Below, piece by piece: positions 25,082-37,055 of a stretch of DNA of 39,967 bases; position 1 is the first letter of the stretch; each line of letters begins with the position of its first letter. This DNA comes from Paracidovorax anthurii (lineage in GTDB: Bacteria > Pseudomonadota > Gammaproteobacteria > Burkholderiales > Burkholderiaceae_C), in assembly GCF_003269065.1 (NCBI RefSeq), contig NZ_QLTA01000049.1:1-39967 (forward strand), given 5' to 3'. Below the pieces are notes generated by a model, which saw only the letters and a list, made by a program, of their open reading frames with translations, did no database searches and was not told where the DNA came from. Position numbers and translations under genes: made by a program.

Positions 25082-26503
25082 TCAGGGATGCAGCAGGCGG
25101 GCGCGCACGGCGGCGAAGGCGGCGGCGCTCTCGCCGTGCAGCGCATGGCGGCCCGCCGCGACACGCTGCACGCCCCCCGCCCACACGCCGTGCAGCGCCG
25201 AGGTGCGATGGCTGCCGAACACGTGCGCGGCGAGCTGGCTGTCGGCGGGAAGGCCGCTCAGCGCGATGTGCTCCGCATCCAGCGCCACCAGATCGGCGGA
25301 CTGCCCCACGGCGATGCCGGCCGGCGCGCCGGGCGACGCCAGCCGGCCGCAGGCCTGCGCCCCGCCCTGCACGGCCTGCAGCAGCATGGCGGTGGCGACC
25401 TGGGCATGCGCATCCGTCGCCAGCACGTTGCGGCGGCGCAGCGCCAGGCGCTGGCCGTATTCGAGCAGCATCAACTCCTCGGCCGCGTTCACGCAGGCGT
25501 GGCTGTCGGAGCCCACGCCCCAGCGCCCGCCCGCCGCGCGCCAGCGGGGCATATCGAAGAGGCCGTCGCCCAGGTTGGCCTCGGTGGTGGGGCACAGGCC
25601 CGCGACGGCGCCGGAGCGCGCGGCGCGCTCCGCCTCGGCCGGGGCCATGTGCGTGGCGTGCACGAGGCACCAGCGCGCATCCACGGGCGCGTGGTCGAGC
25701 AGCCACTCCACCGGCCGCTGGCCGCTCCAGGCGAGGCAGTCGTCCACCTCCTGCGTCTGCTCGGCGATGTGGATGTGCACGGGCGCGCCGGGCGCGATGG
25801 CGTCCAGCCCCGCCAGCACGGCGCGCAGGCTGCCCTCCGGCACGGCGCGCAACGAATGCGGGGCCAGGCCCAAAATGTCTCCATGTCGGCGTGTTTCCTG
25901 CGCGAGGCGCTCCAATAACGATAGCATGCTGTCGGTGCTGCGCAGGAACCGGCGCTGTCCCTCGCGCGGCGGCTGCGCCCCGAAGCCGCCGCTCTGGTAG
26001 AGCACCGGCAGCAGCGTGATGCCGATGCCCGCGCGGCGCGCGGCACGCAGCAGCGCGAGCGACATCTCGGCGTCGTCGGCATAGGGCCGGCCGTCCTCGG
26101 CATGGTGCAGGTAGTGGAACTCGCACACGGCCGTGTAGCCGGCCTCCAGCATCTCCACGTAGAGCCAGGTGGCGACGGCCTCCAGCGCCTCGGGCGAGAG
26201 GCGCGCGGCGAAGCGGTACATCAGGTCGCGCCAGCTCCAGAACGAGTCGTCGCTGGCGGCCCGGTATTCCGTGAGGCCCGCGAAGGCGCGCTGGAAGGCG
26301 TGCGAGTGCAGGTTGGGCAGGCCGGGCAGCACGGGCCCGGGGGCGCGCGGCACGCCGGCCGGGGGCGCGCTGCCGGGCAGCACGGCGGCGAGGCGGCCGG
26401 CGGCGTCCCAGCGCAGCAGCACGTCCGCCGCCCAGCCCGTGGGCAGCAGCGCCTGCGCGGCGAAGAGCGCGCCGCCGCCGGTGTCGTCAGAGGTTTCTGT
26501 CAT
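25082..26503 (-). CDS. hutF: formimidoylglutamate deiminase HutF
   Basis: A 473-residue amidohydrolase-superfamily enzyme that converts N-formimino-L-glutamate to N-formyl-L-glutamate and ammonia. Metal ligands are visible in [17 protein letters not shown] (about residue 65), [14 protein letters not shown] (His, with the Glu used in catalysis), CLVHATHM and [10 protein letters not shown] (Asp). Having HutF and HutG rather than formiminoglutamase defines the five-step histidine route. It overlaps the hutI 3' end by 17 bases, consistent with coupled translation. Confidence 0.94.
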   Translation of the reverse strand: MTETSDDTGGGALFAAQALLPTGWAADVLLRWDAAGRLAAVLPGSAPPAGVPRAPGPVLPGLPNLHSHAFQRAFAGLTEYRAASDDSFWSWRDLMYRFAARLSPEALEAVATWLYVEMLEAGYTAVCEFHYLHHAEDGRPYADDAEMSLALLRAARRAGIGITLLPVLYQSGGFGAQPPREGQRRFLRSTDSMLSLLERLAQETRRHGDILGLAPHSLRAVPEGSLRAVLAGLDAIAPGAPVHIHIAEQTQEVDDCLAWSGQRPVEWLLDHAPVDARWCLVHATHMAPAEAERAARSGAVAGLCPTTEANLGDGLFDMPRWRAAGGRWGVGSDSHACVNAAEELMLLEYGQRLALRRRNVLATDAHAQVATAMLLQAVQGGAQACGRLASPGAPAGIAVGQSADLVALDAEHIALSGLPADSQLAAHVFGSHRTSALHGVWAGGVQRVAAGRHALHGESAAAFAAVRARLLHP

Positions 26504-27848
26504 GGAAGGAATCCGGAGTGGAATGCAGTGCAGCGGCAGGTACAGCGGCGGATGCGGCCAGCGGGCGCGCCACGCGGCCCTGGCGCACGATGGCGCGCGG
26601 CGGCTGGTGGCCGAACCAGTAGGCCAGCTCCGCCGCGTCCTCGAAGGGCCAGAGCACGAAGTTGGCGGGCCGGCCGGCCGCGATCAGGCCGTGCGTGGCC
26701 TGCAGGCCCAGCGCCCGCGCCGCGTGCGTGGTGATGCCTGCCAGCGCCTCGGGCACGGTGAGCCGGAACAGCGTGCAGGCCATGTTGGCCATGAGCCGCA
26801 GCGAGAGCGCCGGCGAGGTGCCGGGGTTGTGGTCGGTGGCCACGGCCATGGGCACGCCCGCGTCGCGCAGGCCCTGGATGGGCGGCAGGTGCGTGTCGCG
26901 CAGCGTGTAGTAGGCGCCGGGCAGCAGCACGGCCACGGTGCCGGCCGCGCGCATGGCGGCGATGCCGTCCGGCGAGAGGTGCTCGATGTGGTCGCACGAG
27001 AGCGCGCCGTAGCCCGCGGCGAGCCGCGCGCCGCCCATGTCCGAGAGCTGCTCGGCATGCAGCTTGACCGGCAGGCCCAGGGCCCGCGCGGCCTGGAAGA
27101 CCTGCTCGGTTTCGGCCAGCGTGAAGGCGATGCGCTCGCAGAACACGTCCACCGCGTCCACCAGCCCCTCGGCGGCCAGCGCGGGCAGCATCTCGCGGCA
27201 CACGAGGTCGATGTAGTCCTGGCTGCGGCCCGCGTACTCGGGCGGCAGCGCGTGCGCGCCCAGGAAGGTGGTGCGCACGGTGACGCCGCAGGCCTCGCCC
27301 AGCTGGCGCGCCACGCGCAGCTGCTTGCGCTCGTGCTCCAGCGCCAGGCCGTAGCCCGACTTGATCTCGACGGCGCACACGCCCTCCTCCAGCAGCGCCG
27401 CGAGGCGCGGCAGGGCCTGGGCGAAGAGCGTGCCTTCGTCGGCCGCGCGCGTGGCGCGCACCGACGAGACGATGCCGCCGCCCGCGCGCGCCACCTCCTC
27501 GTAGCTCGCGCCGGCCAGGCGCAGGGCGAATTCGTGGGCGCGGTGGCCGCCATAGACGAGGTGGGTGTGGCAATCGACCAGCCCGGGCGTGGCCAGCGCG
27601 CCGCCACCATCGTGGCGCGGCAGCGCGGCGTGGGCAGCGTAGACGGCAGGCAGGGCCTCCTGCGGGCCCACCCAGCGGATGGCGCCCTGCTCCACCACGA
27701 TGGCGGCCGGCACCCCCTCGGCCACGGGCACGTCGGCGCCGTACAGGCCCGGCGCCAGCCGCAGGCCGTGCCAGATGCCGTCGGCGCCCGGGGCGCCATG
27801 GAAACCGGTGCCGCCGGACGGCGGCGCGGCGGGCGTGTCATGGTGCAT
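26487..27848 (-). CDS. hutI: imidazolonepropionase HutI
   Basis: A 453-residue zinc amidohydrolase that opens imidazolone-5-propionate to formimino-glutamate. Motifs are [56 protein letters not shown] and [10 protein letters not shown]. The start ATG at 27848 gives a 40-residue N-terminal lead into the conserved domain, slightly longer than the usual 400-residue enzyme. The open frame continues upstream into hutD in another frame and is not coding there. Confidence 0.95.
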   Translation of the reverse strand: MHHDTPAAPPSGGTGFHGAPGADGIWHGLRLAPGLYGADVPVAEGVPAAIVVEQGAIRWVGPQEALPAVYAAHAALPRHDGGGALATPGLVDCHTHLVYGGHRAHEFALRLAGASYEEVARAGGGIVSSVRATRAADEGTLFAQALPRLAALLEEGVCAVEIKSGYGLALEHERKQLRVARQLGEACGVTVRTTFLGAHALPPEYAGRSQDYIDLVCREMLPALAAEGLVDAVDVFCERIAFTLAETEQVFQAARALGLPVKLHAEQLSDMGGARLAAGYGALSCDHIEHLSPDGIAAMRAAGTVAVLLPGAYYTLRDTHLPPIQGLRDAGVPMAVATDHNPGTSPALSLRLMANMACTLFRLTVPEALAGITTHAARALGLQATHGLIAAGRPANFVLWPFEDAAELAYWFGHQPPRAIVRQGRVARPLAASAAVPAAALHSTPDSFHDRNL

Positions 27849-27892
27849 CAGCGCTTCTCCTCCCTCTCGAAATCCCGGCCATGGCGTTTCGC

Positions 27893-28581
27893 TCATGGCG
27901 CTATTGAATTGATAGCTGACTTTGTAGCAAATTCGGCGACATGGTGGCCCTCCGGATCGCCATCGGCCTCCCCGGCCGGCTCCAGGGCCACCCAGGCCAG
28001 CGCCGGCGCGGCGCCCCCCGGCCCGGGCTCCGCCACGGGCTGCAGCGTGCCAGCGCCGGCGCTCCCCGTCCACCAAAGCCCCTGTCCGGGCGCCAGGGCA
28101 TCGCCGCCCAGCCGCCACGAGCCCGCCAGCACCATGGCCAGCCCGGCCGGCGCCGCGTCCAGCTGCTGCGGGCCCGGCTCCACCCGCAGCGCGCCGCGCC
28201 AGCGGCCGCGCCGCAGCATGAGGTTGAAATCCGTCACCGGCCCGCCCAGCAGCGAGCAATCGGGCGCCCACTCGCCCGCGAAGGCGAAGGGCTGCCAGGG
28301 CTGGCCGAGCGCATGGTCCAGCCCCTGGCCCGGCGCCCGCAGCCGCAGGCCCTCGCCCTCCAGCACCATGATGTGCCGGTCGATGCCCTCGAAGGCCGAG
28401 AACGGCCCCGCCGACGCGACCGAGGCCACGCTCACGCGCCACTCGAAGGCATCCAGCCCCGCGCCGGGCGGCCAGCAGGCCAGCTCGCGCGTGTGGCCGC
28501 CGCCGTTCTTCCACGGCATGGGCGCCACCTGGGCGAGGTCGAACCGCCGCACCCCGGCGGCGCCATCGATGCCCTCCCGCG

Positions 28582-28585
<4 letters not shown>
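27893..28585 (-). CDS. hutD: HutD family protein
   Basis: A 230-residue cupin-like protein of the HutD family, found in hut operons of Pseudomonas and relatives. HutD is thought to buffer pathway activity, perhaps by binding formylglutamate. Family marks are [19 protein letters not shown] at about residue 23, [30 protein letters not shown] and [13 protein letters not shown]. The start ATG overlaps the hutU stop (ATGA). The C-terminal 60 residues are Gly/Ala/Pro-rich and less conserved in appearance. Confidence 0.9.
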
Positions 28586-30324
<1,739 letters not shown>

Positions 30325-30346
30325 GGCAAGGCTCCGGGGGGCGGGG

Positions 30347-31915
<1,569 letters not shown>

Positions 31916-31931
31916 GGTGTGTTTTCCTATT

Positions 31932-31945
31932 CCTGTATATACAAG
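31932..31945. promoter_or_regulatory. HutC-type operator in front of hutH
   Basis: CCTGTATATACAAG is a near-perfect palindrome, one base off CTTGTATATACAAG, the type of site recognised by HutC repressors. It lies just downstream of the predicted transcription start of the hutH promoter, where a bound repressor would block transcription. Urocanate is the known inducer of HutC. Confidence 0.8.
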
Positions 31946-31953
31946 CTGCGGCG

Positions 31954-31982
31954 AAGATAAACCGATCGGCGGTTTTATTCAA
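31954..31982 (-). promoter_or_regulatory. sigma-70-type promoter of the hut operon
   Basis: On the - strand TTGAAT (31982-31977) and TATCTT (31959-31954) are separated by exactly 17 bases. Transcription would start near 31947, directly before the HutC operator, and read into hutH. Confidence 0.65.
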
Positions 31983-32030
31983 GATGGGCATCCCGGTGAT
32001 GGGTCGCGCGGGCCCGCCGTCCGGGCCCGT

Positions 32031-32828
32031 TCAGCCCACCACGGCGTTGCCGTCGGCGCTGAAACGGCTGCCCAGCCGGTAGCGCGACGCGGGATGCAGG
32101 CAGCGCACCAGGGTCACCGGCACGCCCCGGCTCCAGGTGCGGCGCGTGAGCAGCAGGCACGGCTGGCTCGGGTCCATCTCCAGCGCCTGCGCCTGCGCGG
32201 CCGTGGGCAGCACGGCATCGACCACGTGCTCCACCTGGTCGAACGGCACGTTGCGCACGAGGTACTCGGAGGGCTGCAGGCGCGTGAAATCCTGGCGCCC
32301 AAAGGCCGGCACCACGCGCGGGTTCACGTAGCGGTCTTCGAGCTGCACGGGCACGCCGTCCTCGCGGTGCACGCAGACGGCATGGAACACCGATTCGCCC
32401 GTGCGCAGGTCCAGCGCCGCGGCGATCTCCACCGTGGCCGAGGCGCGCTCCACCGCCAGCACGTCGCAGAGGTAGTCGTGCCCGCGCTGGCGGATCTCGC
32501 TGGCGAGGTTGGCGATCTGCAGCAGCGTGGACTGGGGCTTGTCCTCCGCCACGAAGCTGCCCACCCCCGCCACGCGCACGATGCGGCCCTGCCCGGCCAG
32601 CTCGCGCAGCGCGCGGTTGGCGGTCATGCGCGAGACGCCGAACTGCGCGACCAGCGCGCTCTCGGAGGGCAGCCGGTCGCCCGCGCGCCAGGAGCCGTCC
32701 TGGATCTTGCGCGCGATGAAGTCCTTGACCTGCTGGTAGAGCGCAAGCGAGGCATCGGCCGCGGCGGCGGGGGTCGCCTTGCGGCGGGCGGGGGACGGGG
32801 ATCGGGGTCGGGAGGCTCGGGCGCTCAT
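32031..32828 (-). CDS. hutC: GntR-family histidine utilisation repressor HutC
   Basis: A 265-residue repressor of the GntR/HutC family. The N-terminal winged helix (residues about 28-95) contains LYQQVKDFIARKIQDGSW, GDRLPSESALVAQFGVSRMTANRAL and the wing GVGSFVAED. The C-terminal UTRA ligand-binding domain follows, with ESVFHAVCVHREDGVPVQLEDRYVNP. It probably binds the TGTATATACA palindrome before hutH and responds to urocanate. The gene lies 31 bases after the ABC ATPase gene on the same strand, so it is probably expressed with the transporter. Confidence 0.94.
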   Translation of the reverse strand: MSARASRPRSPSPARRKATPAAAADASLALYQQVKDFIARKIQDGSWRAGDRLPSESALVAQFGVSRMTANRALRELAGQGRIVRVAGVGSFVAEDKPQSTLLQIANLASEIRQRGHDYLCDVLAVERASATVEIAAALDLRTGESVFHAVCVHREDGVPVQLEDRYVNPRVVPAFGRQDFTRLQPSEYLVRNVPFDQVEHVVDAVLPTAAQAQALEMDPSQPCLLLTRRTWSRGVPVTLVRCLHPASRYRLGSRFSADGNAVVG

Positions 32829-32859
32829 GGGAGGGGCATTCTCGCGGATCGCGCGGCGC

Positions 32860-33666
32860 TCAATGCGGCCCGGCGGCCATGGATTCGGTGCGGATCTCTT
32901 CCGTGAGCCGGGCCTTGAGGTCCATGAACGCGGGCGTGGTCTTCACCGTGTAGTGCCGGGGGTGCGGCAGGTCCACCGCCAGCTCGGTCTTGATGCGGCC
33001 GGGCCGGGCGCTGAACACCGCCACGCGGTTGGCCATGAAGATGGCCTCGTCGATGTCGTGGGTGACGAAGAGCACCGTCTTGCGCTCGGCCTCCCAGATG
33101 CCCAGCAGCAGCTCCTGCATGAGCACGCGGGTCTGGTTGTCCAGCGCGCCGAAGGGCTCGTCCATCAGCAGAATCCTCGGGTCGTTGGCCAGCGCGCGGG
33201 CGATGGCGGTGCGCTGCTGCATGCCGCCCGAGAGCTGCTTGGGATAGTGGTTCTCGAAGCCGCGCAGCCCCACCCGGGCGATGAAATGGCCGCAGCGCTC
33301 TTTCTGGAGCGCCTCGGGCATGCCGCGCTCGCGCAGGCCGAAGCGGATGTTCTGCGCCACGGTGAGCCAGGGAAACAGCGTGTAGCTCTGGAACACCATG
33401 CCCCGGTCCGCGCCCGGGCCCTCCACCGGGCGGCCGTCCAGCGCCACCTCGCCCGTGCTCGGAAAATCCAGGCCGGCCACGATGCGCAGCAGCGTGGACT
33501 TGCCGCAGCCCGAGGGGCCGAGGATGGTGACGAAATCGTTCTCTCGCACCTCGAAATCCACGGGCAGCAGCGCCTGCGTGGCCTGCCCGCGCGCGCCCGC
33601 GAAGGCGCGCGACACGCCCCGGATGGAGAGCAGCCCGTGCGCCGGGGCCGTCACAGGGCGCTCCAT
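32860..33666 (-). CDS. ABC transporter ATPase (NitT/TauT type)
   Basis: A 268-residue ATPase of the nitrate/sulfonate/taurine importer group. Walker A is LGPSGCGKST, the Q-loop is VFQSYTLFPWLTV, the signature is LSGGMQQRTAIARAL, Walker B is ILLMDEPFGALD and the His switch is FVTHDIDEA. It energises the permease encoded just upstream, whose 3' end it overlaps by 16 bases. Placement beside hutC suggests a role in histidine or urocanate uptake, though the family usually carries sulfonates, nitrate, pyrimidine precursors or aromatic acids. Confidence 0.9.
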   Translation of the reverse strand: MERPVTAPAHGLLSIRGVSRAFAGARGQATQALLPVDFEVRENDFVTILGPSGCGKSTLLRIVAGLDFPSTGEVALDGRPVEGPGADRGMVFQSYTLFPWLTVAQNIRFGLRERGMPEALQKERCGHFIARVGLRGFENHYPKQLSGGMQQRTAIARALANDPRILLMDEPFGALDNQTRVLMQELLLGIWEAERKTVLFVTHDIDEAIFMANRVAVFSARPGRIKTELAVDLPHPRHYTVKTTPAFMDLKARLTEEIRTESMAAGPH

Positions 33667-34508
33667 GCGAAGAGGCGGCGGTTCACCGCCTTGAAGAGCA
33701 GGTCCGACACCAGCCCGATGGCGCCGATCACGATGATGCCGAAGAGGATCTGCCCGGTGTTGAGCAGCGCCTGGCTGTCCGTGATCATGTGGCCGATGCC
33801 GGAGGACGAGCCGATCAGCTCGGCCACGATCACATACGTCCAGGCCCAGCCCAGCACGAGGCGCAGCGTCTCGGCGATGCCCGGCGCGGCGCCGGGGATC
33901 AGCACGCGCAGCACGATGCCCCGGCTGCCCGCGCCCAGCGTCCAGGCCGCCTCCACCAGATCGCGGCGCGCGCCGCCCACGGTCACCGCCACCATCAGCG
34001 TGATCTGGAAGACCGAACCGATGAAGATCACCAGCAGCTTCTGCGCCTCGCCGATGCCCGCCCAGAGGATCAGCAGCGGGATGAAGGCCGAGGCCGGCAG
34101 GTAGCGGCAGAAGGACACGAAAGGCTCGAAGAACGCCTCCACCGGCTTCCATGCGCCCATGCAGATGCCCAGCGGCACGGCCACGGCGGCGGCCAGCACG
34201 AAGCCGCCCACCACGCGCCACACGGTCATGCCAATGTCCTTGTGGAAGCCGTATTCGGTGAACAGCAGCCAGCCCTCGTGCAGCATGGTGAGCGGGCTGG
34301 CGAGGAAGGTGGGCGACACGAAGCCGCCCAGGGTGAACGCGGCCCACACGCCCACGAACAGCGCGAAGAAGCCCACGCCCAGCGCGATGCGCGCGCCCGG
34401 CGCGACGGGTTCGAGCGGAGCGAACCCGCGGGCGCGCCGCCGGCGCGGCAAGGGCGCCACCGCCGCCGTGGCCATGGCCGGCGAGGACTCAGCGGATGAA
34501 GCCGGCAT
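33651..34508 (-). CDS. ABC transporter permease (NitT/TauT type)
   Basis: A 285-residue permease with about six hydrophobic helices. The EAA loop region, EAAWTLGAGSRGIVLRVLIPGAAPGI (about residues 185-210), and the terminal LLNTGQILFGIIVIGAIGLVSDLLF are typical of the SsuC/TauC group. Start 34508 overlaps the binding-protein gene by 20 bases; ATG at 34475 (274 residues) is equally plausible. It forms the membrane channel with the ATPase downstream. Confidence 0.9.
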   Translation of the reverse strand: MPASSAESSPAMATAAVAPLPRRRRARGFAPLEPVAPGARIALGVGFFALFVGVWAAFTLGGFVSPTFLASPLTMLHEGWLLFTEYGFHKDIGMTVWRVVGGFVLAAAVAVPLGICMGAWKPVEAFFEPFVSFCRYLPASAFIPLLILWAGIGEAQKLLVIFIGSVFQITLMVAVTVGGARRDLVEAAWTLGAGSRGIVLRVLIPGAAPGIAETLRLVLGWAWTYVIVAELIGSSSGIGHMITDSQALLNTGQILFGIIVIGAIGLVSDLLFKAVNRRLFAWSAL

Positions 34509-35457
34509 CGTAGGTGGCGTCCAGATTCGCGGGTGCCTTGCGGATGACCCCGGCCTCCATCAGGATCGGCACGGCCTCCTTCATGAACTGCTGCAGCTCG
34601 CCCGCGAAGAACTTCTGGTTCGCGGCCTTGTCCTGCCAGCGCAGGAACGCGGCCGACCGGGCGAACTGCTCGCCCGTCTGCTTGACGGCGGCGCCCATGA
34701 TCTCGTTCGATCGGGCGGGGTCGGACTGGATGAGCGCGAGCGCATCGAAATAGGCATCGGCGAGCGACTGCGCGGCCTTCGGGTTCGCCTTGAGCCACGC
34801 GGGATCGCAGCCCACCGTGTCCATCACCATGGGGTAATCGATGGTGGTGGCGAGGATCTTGCCGGCCTGCGGATTCGCCCGCACGGTGGAGAGGTACGGC
34901 TCATAGGTCATGGCCGCATCGTTCTGGCCCGCCACGAAGGCCTGGGCCGCGGGCTGCGGCTCCAGCGACACCGTCTTCACGTCCTTGAGCGTCATGCCGT
35001 TCTTCGACAGCATCCAGGCGAGGCCGAAATACGGCGCCGTGCCCGGCGCGCTCACGCCGATGGTCTTGCCCTTGAGGTCGGCGAAGCCCTTCACGTCGTT
35101 GCGCACGGCCAGCCCGTCGGCCCCGTGCGACTTGTCCATCTGGAAGATCTGCACGATGGGCACGCCATTGGCGTTCCAGGCCACGTGCGTCTCCACCGTG
35201 GTCGCCGCGCACTGGATGGCCTTGGAGGCCAGCGCCAGGTGGCGGTCCTTCTGCGGGATCATCCTCAGCTCGACCTCCAGGCCGTGCTTCTTGAAGAGGC
35301 CCGCCTTGTCGGCCAGCGTGAGCGGCGCGAAGCCCGTCCAGCCCGACATGCCGAGCACGACCTTCGCCTCCTGGGCCCGGGCCCCGGCGGCCAGCCCCGC
35401 CACGCATGCCGCCACCGCCGCGATCCGCAACCCCGTTCCCCACACCGATCGGCCCAT
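34489..35457 (-). CDS. ABC transporter substrate-binding protein (NMT1/TauA-like)
   Basis: A 322-residue periplasmic binding protein with a Sec signal peptide (residues 1-29, ending AGARA before QEAKVV). The mature part has SGWTGFAPLTLADKAGLFKKHGLEVELRM, the opening of the NMT1/THI5-like and TauA/SsuA family, and later the ligand-cleft segment LKGKTIGVSAPGTAPYFGLAWML. ATG at 35457 has AAGGAG nine bases upstream; a longer frame to 35625 is not coding. It is the first gene of the transporter-hutC unit. The ligand is unknown; the hut context suggests histidine or an imidazole derivative. Confidence 0.9.
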   Translation of the reverse strand: MGRSVWGTGLRIAAVAACVAGLAAGARAQEAKVVLGMSGWTGFAPLTLADKAGLFKKHGLEVELRMIPQKDRHLALASKAIQCAATTVETHVAWNANGVPIVQIFQMDKSHGADGLAVRNDVKGFADLKGKTIGVSAPGTAPYFGLAWMLSKNGMTLKDVKTVSLEPQPAAQAFVAGQNDAAMTYEPYLSTVRANPQAGKILATTIDYPMVMDTVGCDPAWLKANPKAAQSLADAYFDALALIQSDPARSNEIMGAAVKQTGEQFARSAAFLRWQDKAANQKFFAGELQQFMKEAVPILMEAGVIRKAPANLDATYDAGFIR

Positions 35458-35559
35458 CGTCTGCTCCTTGGTTTCCAGAAGAGAAAGCGAGGCCGCGCCC
35501 CTGGGGCGCCGCACCTGCCAGCGTATTCCCGGCACGCCGATTCTCATGCACCGCCGCAC

Positions 35560-35571
35560 CTGTCTATACAG
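35560..35571. promoter_or_regulatory. HutC-like box upstream of the transporter genes
   Basis: CTGTCTATACAG differs from the CTGTATATACAA core in front of hutH at two positions, and retains TGT-N4-ACA symmetry. It lies about 100 bases upstream of the substrate-binding protein start codon, a normal promoter distance. A second copy lies at 35686. Confidence 0.5.
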
Positions 35572-35685
35572 TACAAACGCGCAGAGGGACGGCCTTCGGC
35601 ATGCCGATGCCCAAACCGAATGCAAAAAAGAGGCCAGCGGTGGGAGCGTCCGCGCACGGCCTTTTCGGGCCGGGGGATTCCATGG

Positions 35686-35697
35686 TGTCTATACAGG
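35686..35697. promoter_or_regulatory. second HutC-like box
   Basis: TGTCTATACAGG repeats the 11-base core of the box at 35561, in the same orientation, 125 bases away. Two operators at this distance could support repressor looping, or this copy could serve the rightward small gene at 35970. Confidence 0.4.
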
Positions 35698-35969
35698 TAG
35701 AAGCGCCCTGGAAACGCTTGGGCAATCCCCGGCAGGCGCCAGGCGCCACCGGCACAGCGGTCCGGCCAGGGCGCGCCAGCCGCACCAAGGCGGGGCCCCG
35801 CAACGGTGCCATCCCGGGCCCATGCCGGGCCCGGGCGACCGCCGGGCATGCATGCCGGCAAGGCCGTCCAGCCTTGTCCTACAGGCCCCGCGCCTCCCAC
35901 CGGGGAATACTGCGTCCACCCCGGCAGTCAGGCCGGCCACGCCGCATTCAAGCCCAAGGAGAGTCCGAC

Positions 35970-36188
35970 ATGACCCGAAAATCATGGCCCTTCCTGTCGT
36001 CGTACCAGGAGCACCCCGGCGCCGGAGCATCCGGCGCACCGGCGTTCACGCCCTCATCGGGTTCCACGCCGTCTTCGGCCCGGGAACCGGCCGCGAAACC
36101 CGCGCGTGCCGCCCACCTAGCGCTGGCGAGCGTGCAGGGCCGGCTTCCCCTCCAGCCCGCCCGTCCCGCATCCCGCTGCACGCCCTGA
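35970..36188 (+). CDS. possible small protein of unknown function
   Basis: A 72-codon frame begins with ATG at 35970 and has a strong Shine-Dalgarno site (AAGGAG at 35956-35961, eight bases before the ATG). The first residues (MTRKSWPFLSSYQEHPG) look protein-like; the rest is rich in Ala, Pro, Ser and Gly, and GC at third positions is weaker than in neighbouring genes. It may be a real short protein, or the 5' remnant of a longer gene. It converges on the SDR gene. No family is recognised. Confidence 0.35.
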   Translation: MTRKSWPFLSSYQEHPGAGASGAPAFTPSSGSTPSSAREPAAKPARAAHLALASVQGRLPLQPARPASRCTP

Positions 36189-36221
36189 GCGCGTGCCCGG
36201 CGCCGCATCCGGCCTGCGGCG

Positions 36222-36983
36222 TCAGCCCCGCCCCACGAACGGCATCTTGGTCGCCATGACCGTGTGGAACAGCACGTTCGCCTCCAGGGGCAGGTCCGCC
36301 ATGTACACCACCGACCGGGCCACGATGCCCACATCCATCAGCGGCTCCGCTGCGATCTGGCCGTTGGCCTGCTGCACGCCCTGGGTCATGCGCTGCGCGA
36401 GCTCGGTCCCGGCGTTGCCCACGTCGATCTGCCCCACGGCGATGTCGTGCCGGCGGCCGTCGAGCGCCGCCGTCTTGGTCAGGCCCATGACCGCATGCTT
36501 GGTCGCCGTGTAGGCGATGGAATGTGGCCTCGGCGCATGCGCCGAGATCGAGCCGTTGTTGATGATGCGCCCCCCGCGCGGGTCCTGCGCCTTCATCACC
36601 CGGAACGCCTGCTGCAGGCAGAAGAACATGCCGTTCAGGTTGATGTCCACCACGCGCTTCCACTCCTCGATCGGCAACTCGTCGATCGGCACGGCGGGAG
36701 CGCCCACGCCCGCGTTGTTGAACAGCAGGTCCACGCGCCCGAAGCGCTCCACGGCCCGGTCGAACAGATCGCGCACGGCCTGCGGATCGGACACGTCCGT
36801 CGGCGCGACCAGCACGCGCCCAGGCACCCCGGATTCGTCCGCCACGGCCTGCAGCCACGGCGCGCGCCGGCCCGCCAGGACCACGGACCATCCGGCTTCC
36901 AGCAGCGCCAGGGCCGAGGCCTTGCCGATGCCCGAGCCCGCGCCGGTCACGACCGCGATGCGCGGTGAATTCATGTGTGCCAT
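36222..36983 (-). CDS. short-chain dehydrogenase/reductase (SDR)
   Basis: A 253-residue classical SDR oxidoreductase. The Rossmann cofactor motif [10 protein letters not shown] (TGXXXGXG) is near residue 15, NNAGVG at about 87, the catalytic Ser in [10 protein letters not shown] near 145 and the YTATK active-site Tyr/Lys near 158. The Arg-containing stretch after the first strand (AGRRAPWLQ) suggests NADP(H) preference. Starts at 36983 and 36974 are both possible. The substrate is unknown, and it stands apart from neighbouring genes functionally. Confidence 0.9.
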   Translation of the reverse strand: MAHMNSPRIAVVTGAGSGIGKASALALLEAGWSVVLAGRRAPWLQAVADESGVPGRVLVAPTDVSDPQAVRDLFDRAVERFGRVDLLFNNAGVGAPAVPIDELPIEEWKRVVDINLNGMFFCLQQAFRVMKAQDPRGGRIINNGSISAHAPRPHSIAYTATKHAVMGLTKTAALDGRRHDIAVGQIDVGNAGTELAQRMTQGVQQANGQIAAEPLMDVGIVARSVVYMADLPLEANVLFHTVMATKMPFVGRG

Positions 36984-37055
36984 CGATGCAATGTCTCCAT
37001 GGGTGCGGCAGACGGCCCGCAACCACGGGCCGCCCTGCCGCGAAGGCGGGTTCTT

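Larger units (their letters stand above)
35458..35969. other. regulatory intergenic region upstream of the transporter
   Basis: About 510 bases with no convincing gene. It holds two TGTCTATACAG boxes 125 bases apart (35561-35571 and 35686-35696) and several GC-rich palindromes between 35810 and 35870. Open frames across it are low-complexity shadows. Confidence 0.5.

Noticed and set aside
35810-35870. GC-rich palindromes as a terminator or attachment site
   Set aside because: Overlapping GGGCCC/GCCGGGC repeats without a T tract or flanking gene; expected by chance in such GC-rich DNA.
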